From contig UQUL01000027.1 in the NCBI GenBank assembly GCA_900544235.1, positions 1 to 28,028 of the forward strand: a stretch of 28,028 bases of DNA, read 5' to 3'. Under the pieces are notes generated by a model. That model ran no database searches. It was not told where the DNA came from and saw only the letters and a list, made by a program, of their open reading frames with translations. The DNA is from an uncultured Collinsella sp. Lineage in GTDB: Bacteria; Actinomycetota; Coriobacteriia; Coriobacteriales; Coriobacteriaceae. Position 1 is the first letter of the stretch. Every line of letters starts with the position of its first letter. Below, one piece after another: positions 22,326 through 28,028 of the stretch. The position numbers and the translations under genes were made by a program.

Positions 22326-22868
22326 TTACTTGTCGTCGTTGAGATTTTGCTTGATGTCGTCCGCGGCGTCGGCGGCGTGATCCATAAGGTTGTTGATGCT
22401 GCCGGGCACGTCTCCGTCGCTGTCGATGCGGTAGCGCATGCCAAAGAACAGGCCAATCAACATCAGCCATATCGTGGCGCCCCAGGCAAACAGCGCGACG
22501 ATGGGGATCAGGATGGGAATGTTGAGGATGATCGCATCGCGGCGCGTGGTGATAAACTTGGTGTCCAGGCTCAGGCGGAAGAGCTTTTTGAGGTACTCCC
22601 ACACGCTGTCCATCTTCTTGGAGAAGTCGGTCTTTTCGCTCGACTTTTCGTAGGCGGCCTGCGCGGCGACCATCTCGGCCGAGGGCTCATCGACCGGCAC
22701 GGACTCGGTGGCGGCGTGCGCCGACGTGGTTTGCGTCTTGCCCTGCGACTCGAGCCAAATGATGGCATCCAAAACGTTGCCGTCGGCAGCGTCGAGCGCC
22801 GCCTTGGCATCGGTGTAGCTCACGTTGCACTTGGTGCGGATGGTTTCAACTTTTTCGAGGTCGTCCAT
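22326..22868 (-). CDS. UBA-like / DUF4342 membrane protein
   Basis: 180 residues; AAAGGAC precedes the ATG on this strand. Residues 1-43 form a UBA/TS-N-like three-helix unit (EKVETIRTKCNVSYTDAKAALDAADGNVLDAIIWLE), as in DUF4342 proteins. An acidic linker (45-85) leads to a basic amphipathic stretch, then one or two membrane helices (112-143, AIILNIPILIPIVALFAWGATIWLMLIGLFFG) and an acidic C-terminal tail. It is the first gene of an operon with a response regulator and histidine kinase. That suggests a role as accessory sensor or envelope-stress partner, which is inference; the family has no settled function. Confidence 0.8.
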   Translation of the reverse strand: MDDLEKVETIRTKCNVSYTDAKAALDAADGNVLDAIIWLESQGKTQTTSAHAATESVPVDEPSAEMVAAQAAYEKSSEKTDFSKKMDSVWEYLKKLFRLSLDTKFITTRRDAIILNIPILIPIVALFAWGATIWLMLIGLFFGMRYRIDSDGDVPGSINNLMDHAADAADDIKQNLNDDK

Positions 22869-23227
22869 GACCTGTCCTTTCGTTCGATGGGCGCGACGCC
22901 GGGCGATCTACCCGGGCGCAAGCGTTGCGTTCGGCGGCCTGCGTTGCGCGGCGCCGCCCCGCCCTTGGTCGAACTCTATAGTGCAGGTTATAGATTAAGC
23001 GATTCTTGAGCCAAGATTAATGTTGGATGAGTTTTTGGGTGGCGGTGGGAAAAAGTATTAGACCTCGATGGCGGGGGATGTGGTGTCGGTGCAAAACGGC
23101 GTCAAGGGTTGGTCGAGCAGGCGGTTTCTCCATTGATGCCTGCACGGCATGTGACACTTACTCTGCCGCTTCGTTCTGCCACGGCGGCATGCATCTGAAC
23201 AACGACCCTCTAAGGAGTTCGATATCG
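22869..23227. other. Gene-free divergent gap
   Basis: Between the DUF4342 gene and the small membrane protein. It holds the minus-strand promoter at 22987-23014 and a GC-rich leader with two GCGTTGCG repeats (22920-22950 region). The plus-strand frame that is open from 23027 lacks coding character before the ATG at 23228. No RNA gene or terminator recognised. Confidence 0.5.
22987..23014 (-). promoter_or_regulatory. Promoter of the DUF4342-regulator-kinase operon
   Basis: Minus strand TTGGCT (23009-23014) and TATAAC (22987-22992) with a 16-base spacer. The leader to the first gene is about 110 bases and GC-rich. Confidence 0.5.
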
Positions 23228-23467
23228 ATGGGTGACAACGCAAAGCATCTCGCAAAGAAGTGCGTTAAGGACGCAGGACCGTGCCTTGCGCTGTGCGTAG
23301 CCGGCGCAGCGGTCTCGCTGCTGGCTGTTCTGGGGCCGTTCGACGTGCTCCGAAGTGCCAGCTCTCTGCACATTTGCATGGCCCTTGCCGGTGCCATGAT
23401 GACCGGCGGTGTGCTAGATCTGATTTTTTGGGTGCTCGATCCGTTTGGATGGAAGAACGAGGGGTAA
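23228..23467 (+). CDS. Small two-helix membrane protein, unknown
   Basis: 79 residues from the ATG at 23228, chosen because AAGGAG lies at 23212-23217; an in-frame ATG 39 bases upstream has no ribosome site. Two membrane helices are likely: about 18-37 (GPCLALCVAGAAVSLLAVLG) and 46-70 (SLHICMALAGAMMTGGVLDLIFWVL), with a basic N-terminus. Four cysteines (12, 19, 23, 50) lie in or near the helices. I do not recognise the family. It is followed 85 bases later by a metallophosphoesterase gene in the same direction; whether they share a transcript is not clear. Confidence 0.6.
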   Translation: MGDNAKHLAKKCVKDAGPCLALCVAGAAVSLLAVLGPFDVLRSASSLHICMALAGAMMTGGVLDLIFWVLDPFGWKNEG

Positions 23468-23552
23468 GCCCTAAGGAACGGAAGGGCTGGAACGGTTTGC
23501 TTGGCGATCGTGCAGAATGCGGGCTAGCGACTTACAGGGAAGTGGTGATCCG

Positions 23553-24278
23553 ATGACGGTCTATGTGACGGGTGATACTCACGGCGGTGCCGACATGCAA
23601 AAGCTGCGCGACTGGGATCTTGGAGACAGCCTGACGGGCGACGACTACCTGATTGTCGCGGGCGACTTTGGCTTTCCGTGGGATTTCTCTGCCGAGGAAT
23701 GTGCCGACATCGCTTGGCTGGAGTCGCGCCCCTATACCGTGCTGTTCGTCGACGGCAACCACGAACGTTTCGATCACTGGGCGGAGCGTCCCATGGAACT
23801 GTGGCACGGCGGCCTGACGCAGCGCCTGTCGGACACCTCGCCCATCCGACGCCTGACGCGCGGCGAGGTTTTTGAGCTCGACGGCTCAACGATCTTTACC
23901 ATGGGCGGCGCCACGAGCGTGGATAAGGAATACCGCATTCCGTATTCCAGCTGGTGGCCGCAGGAGCTGCCGGACGAGCGCAACTTTGAGGAGGTGCGGG
24001 CAAAGCTTGAGAGCATGGGCTGGAAGGTCGACTACGTGATCACCCACACCTGCTCTACGCGCATGCTTTCGCCCACGCTTTATCCGGCATCCAGCTGGAA
24101 TTGCCCCACGGTTGATCGACTTACGGCATTTTTCGATGAGCTGGAAGATCGCATGGACTACAAACGCTGGTATTACGGGCATTTTCATCGGGATGCCAAC
24201 CCGGCCGAGCGCCATACCGTGCTCTACGACTGCATCGTTCGCTTGGGTGACGAACTCCAGCCCTGGGATGTTGCGTAG
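23553..24278 (+). CDS. Calcineurin-like metallophosphoesterase
   Basis: 241 residues from the ATG at 23553 (MTVYVTGDTHGG); an ATG 12 codons earlier adds residues with no family similarity, though neither start has a strong ribosome site. Metal motifs in order: GDTHGG (Asp8, His10), VAGDFGFPWD (Asp38), DGNHERFD (Asn69, His70), VITHTCSTR (His165) and YGHFHRD (His210, His212). MGGATSVDKEYR is also typical. This resembles the MPP proteins found beside phage-like or accessory genes, but the neighbours here are ordinary. Substrate is unknown. It converges on the GluQ-RS gene with only 15 bases between the stops and no visible terminator. Confidence 0.82.
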   Translation: MTVYVTGDTHGGADMQKLRDWDLGDSLTGDDYLIVAGDFGFPWDFSAEECADIAWLESRPYTVLFVDGNHERFDHWAERPMELWHGGLTQRLSDTSPIRRLTRGEVFELDGSTIFTMGGATSVDKEYRIPYSSWWPQELPDERNFEEVRAKLESMGWKVDYVITHTCSTRMLSPTLYPASSWNCPTVDRLTAFFDELEDRMDYKRWYYGHFHRDANPAERHTVLYDCIVRLGDELQPWDVA

Positions 24279-24293
24279 AGGCGGGGTGGCTGG

Positions 24294-25295
24294 CTACTCG
24301 ACCGTTACAGTGATGCTCTCGCGGTGCGCACGGATGACGTCCCATCTAAAGTGCTCGACCAGCTGTTCGGCAGAACGCGGCGTGGTGTCCGGCGCGATGC
24401 CTGTTTGCCCGGCGAGCCATCCCAACAGTGCCTCGGGTGTGCCAAAGCGGGTGCGGAGCTCGCCCAGGTCCAGATCGCGATCGCGCTTGGAAAGGCGGCG
24501 GCCGTCCGGCGACATGAGCAGCGGAATGTGCGCGTAGCGCGGTGTGGGCAGTCCCAGCAGATGTTGCAGATAGATCTGGCGCGGCGTGGAACCAAGCAGG
24601 TCGCATCCGCGTACGATCTCGGTGACGCCCATGGCGGCGTCGTCGACCACCACGGCCAGCTGATAGGCAAACACGCCGTCGCTGCGACGCACCAAAAAGT
24701 CGCCGCACTCGGTGGCGAGTGCCTCGCATTGGGCTCCGTACGTGCGGTCAACGAATTCGACCACATCGTCTGCGAGGTCGTCGACGGCGGGCACGCGCAG
24801 GCGCGTGGCCGGAGCGCGCAGGGCACTGCGGCGGGCGATTTCTTCGGCCGAAAGGCTTCGGCAGGCGCCACGGTAGATGGGTGTGCCGTCGCTGGCATGC
24901 GGCGCGCTCGCGGCGTGGAGCTCGGCGCGCGTGCAAAAGCAGGGATAGGTGAGGCCGACGTCTTGTAGCTGGTGCAAGGCGCTCTCGTACAGGTCGAGGC
25001 GATCGTGCTGGTAGTAGGGGCCTTCGTCCCACTCAAGCCCTAGCCAGGCCAGGTCGTCAATCAGTTGAGCGGCAAGTTCCGGGCGCTTGCAGCGATCGTC
25101 CAGATCCTCGATGCGCAGCACGATGCCGCCGCCTTGGCTGCGGGCCGAAAGCCACGCGCACAGGCAGCTGAACACGTTGCCCAGGTGCATGCGGCCCGAG
25201 GGCGACGGGGCAAAGCGGCCCACGACGGGCACGGGAGCGGCCGCTGCTGGTGCGCCCGCGGCGTGTGTTGCTATGTTGCATGCGTTGATATCCAT
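24294..25295 (-). CDS. gluQ: Glutamyl-queuosine tRNA(Asp) synthetase
   Basis: 333 residues from the ATG at 25293-25295. It is a shortened glutamyl-tRNA synthetase without the anticodon-binding domain, which attaches glutamate to queuosine at position 34 of tRNA-Asp. GRFAPSPSGRMHLGNV (26-41) is the HIGH-class region, IEDLDDR (62-68) the amino-acid pocket, and RRLSKRDRD (266-274) the KMSKS-type loop. The zinc ligands typical of GluQ-RS are present: Cys119 and Cys121 (YPCFCTRAEL), Tyr141 and Cys145 (IYRGACR). The frame is open upstream, but a TATACT box seven bases before this ATG suggests that transcription starts at the start codon. No ribosome site is visible. Confidence 0.9.
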   Translation of the reverse strand: MDINACNIATHAAGAPAAAAPVPVVGRFAPSPSGRMHLGNVFSCLCAWLSARSQGGGIVLRIEDLDDRCKRPELAAQLIDDLAWLGLEWDEGPYYQHDRLDLYESALHQLQDVGLTYPCFCTRAELHAASAPHASDGTPIYRGACRSLSAEEIARRSALRAPATRLRVPAVDDLADDVVEFVDRTYGAQCEALATECGDFLVRRSDGVFAYQLAVVVDDAAMGVTEIVRGCDLLGSTPRQIYLQHLLGLPTPRYAHIPLLMSPDGRRLSKRDRDLDLGELRTRFGTPEALLGWLAGQTGIAPDTTPRSAEQLVEHFRWDVIRAHRESITVTVE

Positions 25296-25302
25296 GCGGA
25301 CG

Positions 25303-25308
25303 AGTATA
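25303..25308 (-). promoter_or_regulatory. -10 box placing the gluQ transcript start at its ATG
   Basis: TATACT on the minus strand ends seven bases before the ATG, so the expected TSS coincides with the A of ATG and the mRNA would be leaderless. No -35 match; the region upstream is very GC-rich. Confidence 0.5.
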
Positions 25309-25437
25309 GCGCGGGGTGAGGTGGGGGGCGTCGTCGATGCTCGCGAGTTGCCGAGGCTGCGTGTTGTGCGCGGCGGGCACCGACTCAACACCTCGATTAC
25401 CGCCCCAAGCTCAGCCCCTTCAATCCCTCAAACGACA

Positions 25438-25473
25438 GAAACCCCGGCAGCTCTTCGCAACTGCCGGGGTTTC
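25438..25473. terminator. Strong hairpin in a divergent gap
   Basis: GAAACCCCGGCAG (25438-25450) and CTGCCGGGGTTTC (25461-25473) pair perfectly over 13 bp with a 10-base loop. The T content after it is modest on both strands (GTTTCCG; GTTTCTGTCGTTTG). It looks like a terminator, but no gene ends here. Confidence 0.5.
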
Positions 25474-25647
25474 CGCGGAAAAGGGGGACATGATCCTCAA
25501 GCGAACGGCAAAGGGGCAAACCGTTTTCGCTCAACTGCTTTATGCCCCTCGCTCGCCGGCTTAATCGGCTCACGCCGCGCCCACACAAAGCCGCTACACC
25601 TGTGACGGAGCTATGAAGTGGTATCTATTGCCGGAGCGGGCTATGTC

Positions 25648-25697
25648 AAGGAGTGTCCCAGATTGCCGGCAGATAAGGAACGTCCCCAGGTGCCGGC
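25648..25697 (+). repeat. 23-base near-direct repeat with GTCCC core
   Basis: AAGGAGTGTCCCAGATTGCC (25648 on) and AAGGAACGTCCCCAGGTGCC (25675 on) each continue with GGC; 17 of 23 positions agree. The second copy matches the reverse complement of 16820-16842 almost completely. Confidence 0.65.
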
Positions 25698-25809
25698 CGC
25701 GGGCGTGACTTTCGTCCCGTTTGATACTCCGCTGACCTAGATGTTCGTCACATGAACCCGCAAACGTGGGACAATGACGCTACTGGTATCACAGACAAAG
25801 GATGTGCCT

Positions 25810-27753
25810 ATGAACGCCCCCGTTGCCAAGACCTGTCGGCAGCGCCGCCTGTTTGCGCGATTCGCTTCCGTCTGCGCGCTCGTTGCGCTTGCGTTGTTGC
25901 TGCTGCCTGTCGCCGCGCACGCCGACGGCTACTCCATGACCCAAACCTACATCAGTGCCACGGTCGAGGCCGATGGATCGCTGACCGTTGTCGAGGGACG
26001 CCAGTTTGATTTCGACGACGACATCAACGGCGTGTTTTGGGAGATCAATACGGGCACCAACCAGCAGGGCGGCACGGCGGACGTTGACGTGCTGAGTGTC
26101 GAGGAAGAGGACACCGCGTTTAACAAAGTCGATAGCGCGAACAAGGGCGATTCTGGCGTCTACACGGTCGAGCAGGCCGGTGACGGCGTAAGGATTAAGG
26201 TGTTCAGCCCCCACGAGAGCGGCGACAGCGCAATCTATTACGTGAGCTACACCATGACCGGTGCGGTTATGAACTGGGCCGATACCGCCGAGCTCTACTG
26301 GAAGTTCGTGGGCGACGGCTGGTCTGCGGATTCCGACGATGTCGAGATGGAAGTGCGCTTCGCAAATGCCGCTGCCGGGACGGCGGCCGTCAAAGGCGAT
26401 AACTTCCGCGCATGGGGCCACGGTCCGCTGGCGGGTGACGTGTCGCTCGATGAGGACGAGCCCATGGTCACCTATACCATTCCCTGCGTGCATCAGGGCG
26501 AATTCGCCGAGGCGCGCATCGCCTTCCCCAGCGACTGGGTGCCGCAGCTTGCCGCCTCGGGCGAAGAGCGCATGTCAACGATTCTGAACGAAGAGAAGGA
26601 ATGGGCCGACGAAGCTAACGCCCGCCGCGCTCACGCTCGCATGATTGCCAATGCACTTGCCGTGCTAAGTGTTGTTGCGGCGGTGGCCTTTACCGGCACA
26701 ATCGTTATGCTCAAGCTGCGCAAGCGCAAGCCCAAGCCGCTTTTCCAGGACGAATATTTCCGCGATGTGCCCTCGGCCGACCATCCCGCCGTGCTTTCGG
26801 CCCTCATGAGCTGGAACGAGGTGCCCGATCAGGCATATATCGCCACGCTCATGAAGCTCACTGACGACCGTGTGATCAAGCTGGAGCAGGCGACCGTGAC
26901 CAAGGCCAAGAAGGGTCTGTTGGGGCGTGAAAAAGAAGAGCAGACGTATCGCGTGACGGTGAGCGATGCGGGCTGGAAGTCGGCCAAGGGCATTGACCAC
27001 ATGGTGCTCAAGGTCTTCTTTGCCGGTGCTAAGCCTGACGAGAACGGTGACCGTTCGCGCACGTTCGACGAGCTGCAGCACTACGTCAAGCAGCACGCTA
27101 CACCCGTGGGTGATAAGCTCGAGGACTATCAGAACACCGTTAAGGGCAAGCTGGCCGATAGCGAGTACGTTGCCTCGGACGGCATTGTTGCAATGGTGTT
27201 TTGCCTGGTTCTTGGTATCCTGATTGCCTTTGTTCCCGTGGGATCCATCTTCTTTACCGATGGCGCACAGGCGAACATTACCGCCGCGGTTATCTCGGTG
27301 CCGATTGTGCTGGTGGGTATCGGCGTGGGCCTTACGTTCCGCCGCTTTACGCCGGAGGGCGCCGAGGTGGCGGCTCGCTGCAAGGCACTTAAGCATTGGC
27401 TCGAGGACTTCACGCGTCTAAAGGAAGCCGTCCCCGGCGATCTGGTCCTGTGGAATAAACTTCTGGTGATGGGCGCGGCGCTGGGCGTTTCGAAGGAAGT
27501 CCTGCGTCAGCTTGCCGAGGCCGTGCCGCCCGAGGTGCGCGAGGCCGACGGTTTCTACGACAATTACCCCTGCTACTGGTGGTACTACCATCATTACGGT
27601 ACCGAGTCGCCGCTCGATTCGTTCGATGATGTGTATCACGAGAGCATCCGTGAGCTGGCTTCGAGTTCCGATAGCTCGAGCGGCGGCGGAGGCGGCGGCT
27701 TCTCTGGCGGCGGCGGAGGCGGCGTTGGCGGAGGCGGCGGCGGAACGTTTTAG
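25810..27753 (+). CDS. DUF2207 family secreted/membrane protein
   Basis: 647 residues from the ATG at 25810, with AAAGGA at 25797-25802; an ATG 12 codons upstream has no ribosome site. A signal peptide (1-38) has a basic start, hydrophobic core VCALVALALLLLP and an AHA cleavage motif. The external DUF2207 beta domain follows (about 40-275; SMTQTYISATVEADGSLTVVEGRQFDF). One membrane helix lies at about 280-303, then a cytoplasmic helical region, then two more helices (458-480, 492-513). A conserved cytoplasmic region includes RCKALKHWLEDFTRLKEA. The tail (617-647) is Ser then Gly-rich (GGGGGGFSGGGGGG). This layout is that of the YciQ-like DUF2207 family, common in Firmicutes and Actinobacteria, of unknown function. 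Confidence 0.88.
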   Translation: MNAPVAKTCRQRRLFARFASVCALVALALLLLPVAAHADGYSMTQTYISATVEADGSLTVVEGRQFDFDDDINGVFWEINTGTNQQGGTADVDVLSVEEEDTAFNKVDSANKGDSGVYTVEQAGDGVRIKVFSPHESGDSAIYYVSYTMTGAVMNWADTAELYWKFVGDGWSADSDDVEMEVRFANAAAGTAAVKGDNFRAWGHGPLAGDVSLDEDEPMVTYTIPCVHQGEFAEARIAFPSDWVPQLAASGEERMSTILNEEKEWADEANARRAHARMIANALAVLSVVAAVAFTGTIVMLKLRKRKPKPLFQDEYFRDVPSADHPAVLSALMSWNEVPDQAYIATLMKLTDDRVIKLEQATVTKAKKGLLGREKEEQTYRVTVSDAGWKSAKGIDHMVLKVFFAGAKPDENGDRSRTFDELQHYVKQHATPVGDKLEDYQNTVKGKLADSEYVASDGIVAMVFCLVLGILIAFVPVGSIFFTDGAQANITAAVISVPIVLVGIGVGLTFRRFTPEGAEVAARCKALKHWLEDFTRLKEAVPGDLVLWNKLLVMGAALGVSKEVLRQLAEAVPPEVREADGFYDNYPCYWWYYHHYGTESPLDSFDDVYHESIRELASSSDSSSGGGGGGFSGGGGGGVGGGGGGTF

Positions 27754-27929
27754 CGAGCGCTTGCTTTGGGGTGGACCTTTCTGGGCGGTTGCCAGGGAAG
27801 ATTCATCCCATTTTTGTGCGTCGAAACGGGCCATACTTTCCGCTGCGGACCTTCGCGCAAGGGGCAGTGGGCAAAAAATGCCAAATATGAGTACTGTTGC
27901 CTAGATTGTCACATTTGTTTGTACTAAAG
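27754..27929. other. Non-coding stretch after the DUF2207 gene
   Basis: AT-poor then AT-richer sequence with no supported gene. A short frame ending KMPNMSTVA at 27871-27904 looks like a remnant or chance frame. It leads into two perfect hairpins. Confidence 0.4.
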
Positions 27930-27975
27930 AATGGACTCCTAACGAGATTATTTCTCGTTAGGAGTCCATTTTATT
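27930..27975 (+). terminator. Perfect 18-bp hairpin terminator
   Basis: AATGGACTCCTAACGAGA (27930-27947) pairs perfectly with its complement at 27953-27970 around TTATT, then TTATT follows. A-rich sequence also precedes the left arm, so it could work on both strands. Confidence 0.75.
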
Positions 27976-27989
27976 CAAGACTTTAGTCC

Positions 27990-28010
27990 GCTGGCCGCGC
28001 AGCGGCCAGC
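27990..28010. terminator. Second perfect hairpin at the window end
   Basis: GCTGGCCGC (27990-27998) pairs with GCGGCCAGC (28002-28010) around GCA, followed by TTTAAA. It may belong to a gene beyond the window. Confidence 0.45.
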
Positions 28011-28028
28011 TTTAAACCACCCGCTACG

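Larger units (their letters stand above)
25296..25809. other. Gene-free divergent gap rich in repeats
   Basis: About 510 bases between divergent gluQ and the DUF2207 gene. It contains a perfect hairpin (25438-25473), a GGGGGACATGATCC element (25484 onward), a 23-base near-direct repeat (25648-25697) and a 16-base sequence shared with the 11235 region. Short open frames here show no coding character. No clear promoter for the DUF2207 gene could be assigned. Confidence 0.5.

Overview
The window looks like chromosomal DNA of a high-GC Gram-positive gut actinobacterium, most likely a Coriobacteriia member close to Collinsella. The reasons are the GC-rich codon choice, strong GGAGG-type ribosome sites, the enolase / DivIC-like / Ppx-GppA gene order common in Actinobacteria, and many short palindromic repeats between genes. 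The genus is an inference from composition and gene order; no database was searched.

Layout. (1) 1-1674: the 3' part of a fructosamine deglycase (FrlB-like, SIS domains) and a FrlC-like sugar epimerase, together the tail of an Amadori-product catabolic operon. (2) 1755-9946: a nine-gene histidine operon, hisZG (one fused ORF)-D-C-B-H-A-F-I-E, with a PHP-type histidinol-phosphatase convergent to it (10106-11017). All steps from PRPP + ATP to histidine are therefore encoded here. (3) 11319-13271: a stand-alone LarC C-terminal domain, a YfcE-type phosphodiesterase and MazG. (4) 13464-16741: enolase, a DivIC/FtsB-like septum protein and a Ppx/GppA phosphatase. (5) 16742-18720: an accessory patch with a lower-GC AAA ATPase (DUF4143 class) bracketed by two copies of a 70-bp palindromic repeat and preceded by a 33-bp tandem repeat array, then a rearranged duplication of the tRNA-Leu 3' region and the intact tRNA-Leu(UAA). 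(6) 18721-20257: a membrane-anchored helical-repeat protein, an orphan galactitol-type PTS EIIB and a VOC protein. (7) 20258-22868: a two-component system with a UBA-like/DUF4342 membrane protein as first gene. (8) 23228-25295: a small membrane protein, a metallophosphoesterase and a glutamyl-queuosine tRNA(Asp) synthetase that appears to be leaderless. (9) 25810-27753: a large DUF2207 secreted/membrane protein, followed by hairpins to the window end.

Most of the window is ordinary housekeeping. The unusual material lies between genes: a three-copy 70-bp palindrome family, a three-site operator-like array in front of the ATPase, a perfect 23-bp inverted repeat at 11148-11212, a dispersed GGGGACA/GTCCCC element family, and the tRNA-Leu duplication with an inverted core. 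No CRISPR array, rRNA, phage gene or recognisable transposase is present.
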